Source: Clostridium sp. CAG:1013
GTDB lineage: Bacteria; Bacillota; Clostridia; Oscillospirales; Acutalibacteraceae
Assembly (NCBI GenBank): GCA_000432995.1
Contig: HF972609.1
Location: 14,628 to 43,793, forward strand
Direction of reading: 5' to 3'
DNA: 29,166 nucleotides
Below the pieces are notes generated by a model that saw only the letters and a program-made list of their open reading frames with translations, was not told where the DNA came from and did not search any database. Below, in pieces: positions 7,036 through 14,073 of this stretch (position 1 is its first letter; each line of letters begins with the position of its first letter). The position numbers and the translations under genes are program-made.

Positions 7036-8378
7036 TGCTGGAACTGAAAAATATCTGCAAAACCTATAATCAAGGCAAGCTGGACGTACCGGTGCTCAAG
7101 GACATTTCCCTCACCGTAGAGGAAGGGGAATATGTGGCCATCATGGGTCCTTCCGGCTCTGGCAAGACCACCTTGATGAATATTATCGGCTGTCTGGACA
7201 GTCCCACCTCCGGCAATTATCTGCTGGAAGGCAAGGACATTTCCCAGAGCAGCGATTCCAAGCTGTCTGACGTGCGTCTGCACAGCATTGGATTCGTGTT
7301 CCAGAGCTTTTACCTGCTGTCACGGCAGTCCGCTCTGGAAAATGTAGCCCTGCCCCTGCTCTATGCTGGCGTCCGCCGCAAAGAGCGTCTGGAGATCGCC
7401 CGCAAGGCATTGGAACGGGTGGGCCTGGGCGAACGTGTGAACTTCAAACCCACTCAGCTTTCCGGCGGTCAGTGCCAGCGTGTGGCCATCGCCCGAGCTA
7501 TCGTGAATAATCCCAAAGTGCTCTTGGCCGACGAACCTACCGGCGCTTTGGATACCAAATCCGGTGAGCAGATCATGGAGATCTTCCAGAAGCTCAATGA
7601 TGAAGGCGTCACCATCGTGATGATCACCCACGAGCCGGAGATCGCCGCTCACGCCCAGCGGACGCTTCACATTCGGGACGGCCGTCTGCTGGAAACTCAG
7701 GCGCCCAAGGAGGAAACTCCCAAAGAGGAAGGCCCCTCCCTGCCTGCGGATCTCCTTCCCCCCGAGGAATTCCATTTGGGCCAGAAACCAAAGGAGAATT
7801 CTCCCGCAGCTCCCGCCCAAAAGGAAACAATGCCTGTTGAGGAAAAGCCAGTCTCCCCTGTCCAAGAAGAGACACTTTCTTCCCAGGAAAAGCCTGCAGT
7901 TCCCAACGTGGAGCGCTCTGAGCGTACCGCCAGCCGGGCAGGCCGGCACAGTTCTGGAACCCGGACCCCCAAAACGGAAAAAAGCTCCCCTTCCCGGAAG
8001 CCTCGTCATGGAGCGTGGACCTCTCCTGCTCCTGCCCCTGTTTCTGGAGAGCGCCGCCGAGCTTCGGAACCCGCTCCCATGGACAAAACAGCGGGAAGTG
8101 TGCTGTACGAGGAACTGAATGCCCTTTTGGCAGAAGAGCTTACTCAGTCTGCGGCAACTAGGCCGGCTGCCGCTCCGGCAAGGCATGCACCGAAGGCTGA
8201 ACGCCCAGTGAAAAAGGCTCCTCCTAAGGCGGCCCACGCCAAAGAGGGACGTCCGGCTCACACCAAGCGGGGCGGATTCGGAGAGCCTATTCCCACGGAT
8301 CTGGGGGCGTTTTTCCAGCGCCCAAAACGGGAACAGTCTGAAACTCCTAAGCCTTTGATCCCCCGTACAGAATTTTGA
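7032..8378 (+). CDS. MacB/YknY-type ABC transporter ATPase with a 228-residue C-terminal extension
   Basis: Residues 1-220 are a complete ABC ATPase of the MacB/LolD class: Walker A GPSGSGKTT (39-47), Q-loop Q91, signature LSGGQ (143-147), Walker B LLADEP (D167, E168) and switch H200. Residues 221-448 are not part of the family. This stretch is Pro/Glu/Lys-rich and acidic at first (about 225-300), then strongly basic (about 300-445). It carries one likely amphipathic helix, SVLYEELNALLAEEL, near 357-371. The reading frame stays open and codon use looks like its neighbours, so it is not a sequencing artefact of a lost stop. An ATG three bases downstream (7035) is an alternative start. It would power the permease encoded two genes later. 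A GGAGG at about 7017-7021 supports initiation. Confidence 0.9.
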   Translation: MMLELKNICKTYNQGKLDVPVLKDISLTVEEGEYVAIMGPSGSGKTTLMNIIGCLDSPTSGNYLLEGKDISQSSDSKLSDVRLHSIGFVFQSFYLLSRQSALENVALPLLYAGVRRKERLEIARKALERVGLGERVNFKPTQLSGGQCQRVAIARAIVNNPKVLLADEPTGALDTKSGEQIMEIFQKLNDEGVTIVMITHEPEIAAHAQRTLHIRDGRLLETQAPKEETPKEEGPSLPADLLPPEEFHLGQKPKENSPAAPAQKETMPVEEKPVSPVQEETLSSQEKPAVPNVERSERTASRAGRHSSGTRTPKTEKSSPSRKPRHGAWTSPAPAPVSGERRRASEPAPMDKTAGSVLYEELNALLAEELTQSAATRPAAAPARHAPKAERPVKKAPPKAAHAKEGRPAHTKRGGFGEPIPTDLGAFFQRPKREQSETPKPLIPRTEF

Positions 8379-8427
8379 ATTTCCACGTTTTCGTCCCATC
8401 GTTGGGGAAAGGAACGGTTAATCATAC

Positions 8428-10197
8428 ATGAGCATGAACAAAAAAACAAAGAAAAACCTGATTATCGCCAGCGTCACCGCGGTTTTAGTGGTTGCTTTCG
8501 CTCTGGGTCTCTGGTTTTTCGTACAGTACCGCGCTGACCGGCGCACGGTGGACGTGGTCCCCATGATGAATGTCACCACTCAATACTGGGGGGACCAAAC
8601 CTATTCTTCCGGCACCGCCGCCAGCGACTCTCTTCAGGAGATCTACCCCACCACTGATAAGACCATTTCTGACATCTATGTGGAAGAGGGCCAACAGGTA
8701 GCTGTTGGCGATCCCCTGCTCCAGTACGACAAAACCAAGCTGGAGCTGGATGTGGAATCCAAGGACCTTGCGGTAAAACAGGCGGAGATCGAATTGGATG
8801 ACGCGGAGAAGCAGCTGAAAAAACTCCAGAATACCACTCCCATCACCACTCCCAAGCCTGGCACTCCCACCGAAAAGCCTATTGTCACTCCTACGCCCAC
8901 TCCGACCCCTACCCCCACGCCTACGATCAAGCCTGCGGACGTGACTTTGTACCGTCGGCTGGATGTGGACTCCAAACCCTACGCGGGCAGCGGTACGTCG
9001 GAAGATCCCTATGTGTTCCTGTGCACCGATGACTGCGTGATGACACGGGAATTCCTCCTGCGGCTGCTGGGTGACGGCTCTGGTGCCACTCCCGGTCCCG
9101 ACGACGTGCTGGCCTCTCCCTTCGCCGCCATCTTTGAGGTGCGGGAAGGGGATTCCAACTACGGAGATCTGCTCTGGTCCTTCAAGTTGGACGGCAACGA
9201 TCTTTCCGGTAACTTCCAGGTGTCCGATCTGCTGACCGGTTCCAACACTTTGGAATCCGTGGAGGAGATATTCGACGCCAGCTCCAAAAAGGCCACGCCC
9301 ACTCCCAGCAACGACTACGACGACATGGGCTACACCAAGGATCAGCTGAAGGAAGAGATCGAAAAGAAACGTCAGGAAATTAAAAACTTGCAGCTCAAGG
9401 TGAAACAGGCCAAGCTGGATTTGGAAAAATCCAAACTGGCACTGGAAAACTCCACCATTCGCTCCACAGTGGACGGCGTGGTCCGCACCTTGACTGATGT
9501 GGACACTGCTACCGCCAACAACACCCCCTTCCTGGTGGTCTCTGGTCAGGGCCAGTTCACCATCAAAGGGAGCATCAGTGAAAGCCTGCTCACCAGCGTC
9601 CATGTGGGTGATGTGGTCAATGCCATGAGCTATGAAAACGGCATGAGCTATACCGCCACCATTTCGGAGATTTCCGAATATCCTTTGGACGCCAACTCGG
9701 GAGGCATGTACGGCAGCACAGGCAATCCGAACAGCTCTCAATACGAATTTACCGCCGTGGTGGATGACCCTGAGGGTTTGACCAACGGCATGTACTTAGA
9801 GATCACCCTGAACGTTCAGGGCAACGCCAGCAGTGACGCCCTCTACTTATGGAAAGCCTACATCCGGGAAGACGAGGCCGGCAGTTATGTGATGAAAGCT
9901 GGTATCGACAACCGGTTGTACAAACAGTACTTAGAGCTGGGCGCCACCATTTACAGTGGAGAGTATGTGGAAGTCATCAGTGGTTTGACCATGGATGATT
10001 ACATAGCCTTCCCCTACGGCACAGATGTGCAGGAAGGTGTGCGTACTGTGGTGGAAGGTACCGAGGATCCGCCTCACTCAGAGGAGGGCACCGGTGAAAA
10101 CTCCACAGGAGATTCCTCCAATGTGGATAATTCGCTGGACGCCGGCGTTTACCCGGCTGACGGTGCTGTCATGGAAGGAGAGGTGGTTGTAGGATGA
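8428..10197 (+). CDS. MacA/YknX-like efflux adaptor, second copy, with a domain inserted in the hairpin
   Basis: The 589-residue HlyD-family adaptor has a membrane anchor near 10-31. A lipoyl half (TISDIYVEEGQQVAVGDPLLQYD) is followed by the first hairpin helix (about 107-137). A Thr-Pro repeat linker (about 138-170) and an inserted globular region (about 171-290, with PYAGSGTSEDPYVFLCTDDC and FEVREGDSNYGDLLWSFKLD) come next. The returning helix (about 305-345), the second lipoyl half (STIRSTVDGVVRTLTDVD), a beta-barrel and a membrane-proximal domain complete the protein. The insert sits where a Gram-negative MacA hairpin would touch TolC. The stop overlaps the permease start (ATGA). The ribosome binding site, a GGAAAGGA-like run at 8406-8413, is rather far from the ATG; a second ATG is at 8434. 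Confidence 0.88.
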   Translation: MSMNKKTKKNLIIASVTAVLVVAFALGLWFFVQYRADRRTVDVVPMMNVTTQYWGDQTYSSGTAASDSLQEIYPTTDKTISDIYVEEGQQVAVGDPLLQYDKTKLELDVESKDLAVKQAEIELDDAEKQLKKLQNTTPITTPKPGTPTEKPIVTPTPTPTPTPTPTIKPADVTLYRRLDVDSKPYAGSGTSEDPYVFLCTDDCVMTREFLLRLLGDGSGATPGPDDVLASPFAAIFEVREGDSNYGDLLWSFKLDGNDLSGNFQVSDLLTGSNTLESVEEIFDASSKKATPTPSNDYDDMGYTKDQLKEEIEKKRQEIKNLQLKVKQAKLDLEKSKLALENSTIRSTVDGVVRTLTDVDTATANNTPFLVVSGQGQFTIKGSISESLLTSVHVGDVVNAMSYENGMSYTATISEISEYPLDANSGGMYGSTGNPNSSQYEFTAVVDDPEGLTNGMYLEITLNVQGNASSDALYLWKAYIREDEAGSYVMKAGIDNRLYKQYLELGATIYSGEYVEVISGLTMDDYIAFPYGTDVQEGVRTVVEGTEDPPHSEEGTGENSTGDSSNVDNSLDAGVYPADGAVMEGEVVVG

Positions 10198-11450
10198 TCG
10201 AAAATATCCGTCTTTCTTTCCAAGGCATCTGGGCCCACAAAATGCGCTCCTTCCTCACCATGCTGGGCATCATCATTGGCATCGCATCCATTATTTCCAT
10301 TGTGTCCACCATCAAGGGCACCAACGAGCAGATCAAACAAAATCTGATCGGTGCAGGCAACAACGTGGTGCGAGTACAGCTGTACCGTACCGATTATGAC
10401 TATGTGTACGACATCGGCAACGAGGGCATTCCTCAGGGTATTTCCCCTGTAAGCGAGGACCTTTACAAAGAGATCCTGGACCTGCCCCAAGTGGAAGACG
10501 CTGCCGTGTATACCCGCCGGCAGTATGCTAACTCCTTCTACTATGGAAACAAGGAGGTTTCCGGCTGCCAGATCTACGGTGTGGACAATTCCTATTTCTC
10601 CACCTGCCGGTATGTGGTGGACAAAGGGCGCACCTTTGTACCCAAGGATTTCCAGGAATACCGGCCGGTCGCCATTATCGATAGTGACACCGCGGAACTG
10701 CTGTTCCAGGGCGAGGATCCCATTGGTAAGACCATCGAGTACAATTCCACCGCCTTGGTGATTGTTGGTGTAGTGAAGGAATCCAATGAGTTCCAGCCTG
10801 TAATCAACTCCATTGAGGATTATTACACTTACATGCAGAATCCCACCGCTGGAAAAGTGTTCCTGCCCTACTCCATTTGGCCCTCCTTGTTCGCCTATGA
10901 CGAGCCTCAGGAAGTGGCGGTACGGGCGTCCAGCACCGAAGCCATGTCCGCTGTAGGAACCAGCGTGGCGGACCTGCTCAATGAGCAGAGCCAAAACGAG
11001 AACATCAAATACCGGGCAGAGGACGTCCTCCAGCAGGCCCGGGATCTGCAAGACCTGTCCAACGCCACCAACCAGCAGCTGATCTGGATCGCCAGCATTT
11101 CCCTGCTTGTAGGCGGTATCGGCGTTATGAACATCATGCTGGTATCCGTAACAGAACGCACCAGGGAAATCGGCTTGAAAAAGGCAATCGGCGCCAAAAA
11201 GAGCCGCATCCTGTGGCAGTTCCTCACAGAAGCGGCAGTGCTCACCAGTCTGGGCGGTCTTATCGGTGTGGGAGCCGGCATTGGCTTGGCGGAACTGGTT
11301 TCCCGCCTCACCCAGGCTCCTGTGGCTATCAGCGTGCCCTTTATCTTCCTGGGCTTGCTGTTCTCCATGTTTATCGGTGTGCTGTTCGGGCTGCTGCCTT
11401 CCATCAAGGCTGCCAACCTGAATCCCATCGACGCACTGCGTCACGAATAA
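10194..11450 (+). CDS. MacB/YknZ-type ABC transporter permease
   Basis: The 418-residue permease has the type VII layout: one N-terminal membrane helix (about 17-38, SFLTMLGIIIGIASIISIVS), a large extracytoplasmic MacB_PCD domain (about 41-290), then the FtsX domain with three helices (about 296-320, 345-372, 382-405). The conserved FtsX blocks VGGIGVMNIMLVSVTERTREIGLKKAIGAKK and ANLNPIDALRHE are present across the C-terminal half. MacB-class proteins do not form a channel but transmit force to extracytoplasmic partners; the likely partners are the two adaptors encoded upstream. The start overlaps the adaptor stop and has a GGAG run about 16-20 bases upstream. Substrate cannot be told: peptide or antibiotic efflux is the family norm. 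Confidence 0.92.
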   Translation: MIENIRLSFQGIWAHKMRSFLTMLGIIIGIASIISIVSTIKGTNEQIKQNLIGAGNNVVRVQLYRTDYDYVYDIGNEGIPQGISPVSEDLYKEILDLPQVEDAAVYTRRQYANSFYYGNKEVSGCQIYGVDNSYFSTCRYVVDKGRTFVPKDFQEYRPVAIIDSDTAELLFQGEDPIGKTIEYNSTALVIVGVVKESNEFQPVINSIEDYYTYMQNPTAGKVFLPYSIWPSLFAYDEPQEVAVRASSTEAMSAVGTSVADLLNEQSQNENIKYRAEDVLQQARDLQDLSNATNQQLIWIASISLLVGGIGVMNIMLVSVTERTREIGLKKAIGAKKSRILWQFLTEAAVLTSLGGLIGVGAGIGLAELVSRLTQAPVAISVPFIFLGLLFSMFIGVLFGLLPSIKAANLNPIDALRHE

Positions 11451-11591
11451 GGGGTTGCACCCCAGGCATGCCGCGCACGCGCCTTTGGGGCGCGGACTTT
11501 GGAGTAAGTTTCTCCCTCGTCGCCCGCGTTGATACCTTACCGCAGCGTGCCCCTCTGTAAACGGCGTGACGTGGTACCCAGTCGTCCACGC
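11451..11591 (+). other. Structured, non-coding stretch after the efflux operon; possible leader RNA
   Basis: No coding frame is convincing here. I see three hairpins: GGGGT-TGC-ACCCC (11451-11463), CGCGCC-TTTGG-GGCGCG (11478-11494) and a longer one from GCGTGACGTGG to CCA..CGT.CACGC (11564-11591, one or two bulges). The element GCACCCC (11457-11463) is exactly complementary to GGGGTGC in the 3' arm of the following terminator. No riboswitch class was recognised. It may also be simply the 3' untranslated region of the efflux operon. Confidence 0.35.
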
Positions 11592-11615
11592 ACTATGCCA
11601 AAACACTGAAAAACG

Positions 11616-11646
11616 AAAAAAGCACTCCGTTTGGGGTGCTTTTTTT
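11616..11646 (+). terminator. Intrinsic terminator just before the AAA ATPase gene
   Basis: AAAAAAGCACTCC (11616-11628) pairs with GGGGTGCTTTTTT (11633-11645) around GTTT, with one G-U pair, followed by the T-run. The T-run ends only 2-3 bases before the AAGGAGG ribosome binding site (11649-11655) of the next gene. No room remains for a promoter between them. Confidence 0.88.
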
Positions 11647-11662
11647 GCAAGGAGGATGCATT

Positions 11663-12427
11663 ATGTATATAAACTGTATCGAACGCAAGGCAAACACCTT
11701 TACAGAAGAGGACCAGTATTTAAACAGCATCCCGGCCATTTCTGGCTTAAATGAGTTGCCACTCACCCAGCCTGTCACCTTTCTGGTGGGGGAAAATGGC
11801 AGTGGAAAATCCACCCTGCTGGAAGCCATCGCTGTGGCCTTTGGCTTCAACCCGGAAGGTGGTTCCCGAAACTACAACTTCTCCACAGTGGACACCCATT
11901 CAGGACTGTACCGCTATCTCACCCTTCACAAAGGCCCCTACCGGCCCAAGGACGGCTTTTTCCTCCGGGCGGAAAGCTTCTACAACACCGCCAGTGAAGT
12001 GGAACGGCTGGCTCAAAACAGCCTGACTTCCTCGGATGCCTTTTACCAAAACAACTACGGTGGGAAGTCTCTCCACCGCCAATCCCACGGGGAAAGTTTT
12101 CTCGCTCTGGTCCACAGCCGATTCTGGGGGCAGGGGCTGTATCTCCTGGACGAACCGGAAGCGGCCCTCTCCCCTGCCCGGCAGCTCACCCTGTTGGCGG
12201 AGATCCACCGGCTAGTCCAGGAAGGATCTCAATTTCTCATCGCTACCCACTCCCCCATCCTGATGGCCTATCCCCAGGGGCAGATCCTGCTTCTGGGCGA
12301 GGGTCCCATCCACCCTGTGGAATACCGGGAGACAGAGCATTATCAGATCACCAAGAGCTTTCTGGACGATCCCCAGCGGATGCTCCGGGTACTTTTCGAA
12401 ACCGATGAACAGGAGGAGACACCATGA
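11663..12427 (+). CDS. AAA/ABC-like ATPase (COG3910-type predicted ATPase)
   Basis: The 254-residue protein looks like a stand-alone SMC/ABC-like ATPase of the AAA_21 type. Walker A is GENGSGKST (43-51) and the signature-like motif is SHGES (141-145). Walker B is LYLLDEPEAAL (159-169) and the switch histidine is H196 in ATHSP. There is no membrane segment and no fused nuclease. The ATG at 11663 has AAGGAGG 7 bases upstream; an in-frame TTG/ATG further upstream would fall inside the terminator. Its stop codon overlaps the next start (ATGA), so it is coupled to a PPOX-family gene. Stand-alone ATPases of this kind are often poorly characterised and some belong to defence pairs, but the partner here does not suggest that. 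Function unknown. Confidence 0.85.
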   Translation: MYINCIERKANTFTEEDQYLNSIPAISGLNELPLTQPVTFLVGENGSGKSTLLEAIAVAFGFNPEGGSRNYNFSTVDTHSGLYRYLTLHKGPYRPKDGFFLRAESFYNTASEVERLAQNSLTSSDAFYQNNYGGKSLHRQSHGESFLALVHSRFWGQGLYLLDEPEAALSPARQLTLLAEIHRLVQEGSQFLIATHSPILMAYPQGQILLLGEGPIHPVEYRETEHYQITKSFLDDPQRMLRVLFETDEQEETP

Positions 12428-12849
12428 ATCACTGGCCGCAGGAAGCGGAAACCATTATGGAAGAACGCTTCGGGAAGGACTCTGTAATCGCCCTAGCCAC
12501 CCAAGGGACCAACGGCCCGGGAGTGCGCTACGTGAACGCCTACTACCAAGATGGATGCTTCTACATCATCACTTACAGACTCTCCCGAAAGATGGAGCAG
12601 ATCCGCCAAGCCCCCAGAGTGGCCCTGTGCGGCGACTGGTTCACTGGCGAGGGCACCGGGGAAAGTCTAGGTTGGTTTTGCAGCCAGGAAAACCAGGACC
12701 TTGCTGCCACACTTCGCCAGGTCTTTTCCCAGTGGATCGACAATGGCCACAACGACTTTACCGACAGGAACACCATTATCCTGCGGGTGAGACTGACCCA
12801 CTGGCTGCTGCTGTCCCACGGGCGACGCTTTGAGAAAACAGCGGAATAA
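12424..12849 (+). CDS. Pyridoxamine 5'-phosphate oxidase-family (flavin-binding split barrel) protein
   Basis: The 141-residue single-domain protein has the split-barrel pattern of small PPOX-like proteins: VIALATQGTNGPGVRYVNAY, a strand pair DGCFYIITYRLSRKMEQI, and a following RQAPRVALCGDW strand. Such proteins bind FMN, F420 or haem and act as reductases or oxidases on small molecules. True PdxH is longer and has a C-terminal PLP site not present here. Translation is coupled to the ATPase by an ATGA overlap with AGGAGG 5-6 bases upstream. No membrane segment. The flavin contacts cannot be confirmed by eye. The convergent gap gene shares the terminator that follows. Confidence 0.8.
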   Translation: MNHWPQEAETIMEERFGKDSVIALATQGTNGPGVRYVNAYYQDGCFYIITYRLSRKMEQIRQAPRVALCGDWFTGEGTGESLGWFCSQENQDLAATLRQVFSQWIDNGHNDFTDRNTIILRVRLTHWLLLSHGRRFEKTAE

Positions 12850-12862
12850 AAAAGAGCATGCA

Positions 12863-12897
12863 AAAATCCCCCCGGGAGCTTGTCCCAGGGGGATTTT
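12863..12897. terminator. Bidirectional intrinsic terminator between PPOX gene and gap
   Basis: AAAATCCCCC (12863-12872) pairs with GGGGGATTTT (12888-12897). After a single C/A mismatch the inner stem GGGA/TCCC closes a five-base loop. T-runs on both sides let it stop both convergent transcripts. Confidence 0.9.
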
Positions 12898-12926
12898 CTC
12901 AGCTAGAAATGGTATTCAGCGGAGAC

Positions 12927-13940
12927 TTAGATCTCAGCGAAATACTTGATGGTGCGGACCATCTGGCTGGTGTAGCTGTTCTCGTTGTCGTACCAGGAAA
13001 CAACCTGAACCTGATACAGGCCGTCGCCGATCTCGGTGACCATGGTCTGAGTGGCGTCGAACAGAGAGCCGTAGGTGATGCCGATGATGTCAGAGGACAC
13101 CAGCTCTTCCTCGGTGTAGCCGAAGGAATCGGAGGAGGCAGCCTTCATAGCAGCGTTGATGCCTTCCTTGGTGACGTTCTCACCCTTGACAACAGCCACC
13201 AGGATGGTGGTGGAGCCGGTGGGAACGGGCACGCGCTGAGCAGAGCCGATCAGCTTGCCGTTCAGCTCGGGGATAACCAGGCCGATAGCCTTAGCAGCGC
13301 CGGTGCTGTTGGGAACGATGTTCACAGCAGCAGCGCGAGCGCGGCGCAGGTCGCCCTTGCGATGGGGGCCGTCCAGAACCATCTGGTCGCCGGTGAAGGC
13401 GTGCACAGTGGTCATGATGCCGCTCTGGATGGGAGCATAGTTGTTCAGAGCGTTAGCCATGGGGGCCAGGCAGTTGGTGGTGCAGGAAGCAGCGGAGATG
13501 ATCTGATCGTCAGCGGTCAGGGTCTTCTCGTTCACGCTGTAAACGATGGTCTTCAGGTCGTTGCCAGCAGGAGCGGAAATAACAACCTTCTTAGCGCCAG
13601 CGTCGATGTGAGCCTGGCTCTTAGCCTTGGAGGTGTAGAAGCCGGTGCACTCCAGAACAACGTCCACGCCGATCTCGCCCCAGGGCAGATCCTTGGCGTC
13701 CTTCTCAGCATAGATCTTGATGGTCTTGCCGTCCACAGTGATGGAATCCTCGCCGGCCTCGACCTTATCAGCCAGAGCATAGCGGCCCTGAGCGGAGTCA
13801 TACTTCAGCAGATGAGCCAGCATCTTGGGGCTGGTCAGGTCGTTGATGGCAACGATCTCGTAGCCCTCGGCGTTGAACATCTGACGGAAAGCCAGACGGC
13901 CGATGCGGCCAAAACCATTGATAGCAACTTTAACAGACAT
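12927..13940 (-). CDS. gap: Glyceraldehyde-3-phosphate dehydrogenase
   Basis: The 337-residue glycolytic enzyme is complete. The Rossmann motif INGFGRIGRLAFR (7-19) is followed by D34 in AINDLTS, which marks NAD preference. The catalytic cysteine is C153 in SAASCTTNCLAP and its partner is H180 in TTVHAFTGDQ. The phosphate-site and C-terminal blocks NIVPNSTGAAKA and SWYDNENSYTSQMV are intact. It converts glyceraldehyde-3-phosphate to 1,3-bisphosphoglycerate, the substrate of Pgk encoded at the right edge; the two are not in one operon here. The ATG has an AGGAGG site, and codon use is strongly biased (CTG, GTC, AAG, GCC), as expected for an abundant protein. A perfect 10+10 dyad covers its promoter. 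Confidence 0.97.
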   Translation of the reverse strand: MSVKVAINGFGRIGRLAFRQMFNAEGYEIVAINDLTSPKMLAHLLKYDSAQGRYALADKVEAGEDSITVDGKTIKIYAEKDAKDLPWGEIGVDVVLECTGFYTSKAKSQAHIDAGAKKVVISAPAGNDLKTIVYSVNEKTLTADDQIISAASCTTNCLAPMANALNNYAPIQSGIMTTVHAFTGDQMVLDGPHRKGDLRRARAAAVNIVPNSTGAAKAIGLVIPELNGKLIGSAQRVPVPTGSTTILVAVVKGENVTKEGINAAMKAASSDSFGYTEEELVSSDIIGITYGSLFDATQTMVTEIGDGLYQVQVVSWYDNENSYTSQMVRTIKYFAEI

Positions 13941-13983
13941 TGGTAAAACCTCCTGTAAATTGTATAGGGTTTTAAGCTTCTTC

Positions 13984-14007
13984 TATTCTAAAACATTTTT
14001 TAGAATA
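13984..14007. promoter_or_regulatory. Perfect 10+10 inverted repeat over the gap promoter
   Basis: TATTCTAAAA (13984-13993) and TTTTAGAATA (13998-14007) are exact reverse complements with a 4-base centre. The minus-strand -10 box (13985-13990) lies inside one arm. No T-run follows in the direction of transcription, so an operator is more likely than a terminator of the upstream gene. Confidence 0.65.
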
Positions 14008-14013
14008 TTACAA
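13985..14013 (-). promoter_or_regulatory. Promoter of gap
   Basis: On the minus strand TTGTAA (14013-14008) and TAGAAT (13990-13985) are 17 bases apart. About 45 bases of leader precede the ATG. Just upstream of the -35 box a smaller dyad TTGAC-N11-GTCAA (14018-14038) is present. Confidence 0.65.
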
Positions 14014-14073
14014 GAGTTTGACAGAAAAATAACGTCAATTTCTTCCCGCCTTTACGGATATGGAGAAAAATGC

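Noticed and set aside
8881..8925. Short tandem repeat resembling a microsatellite or CRISPR fragment
   Set aside because: It is an in-frame Thr-Pro linker with degenerate third positions and no repeat-spacer structure.
10149..11606. 485-codon open frame on the minus strand opposite the MacB-type permease
   Set aside because: The sense frame shows conserved FtsX blocks and ATGA coupling; the antisense product is His/Gln/Gly-rich and featureless.
11451..11615. A known riboswitch or a gene remnant in the post-efflux gap
   Set aside because: No conserved core of a riboswitch I know could be found, and translations in all frames show no family-like segment; kept only as a structured stretch.
12858..13946. 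362-codon open frame on the plus strand opposite gap
   Set aside because: Typical antisense open frame of a highly biased glycolytic gene.
13984..14007. Dyad as the terminator of the 8-TM gene
   Set aside because: The stem is AU-only apart from two pairs, and the sequence following it on the minus strand (GAAGAAGC) has no T-run; it overlaps the gap promoter instead.
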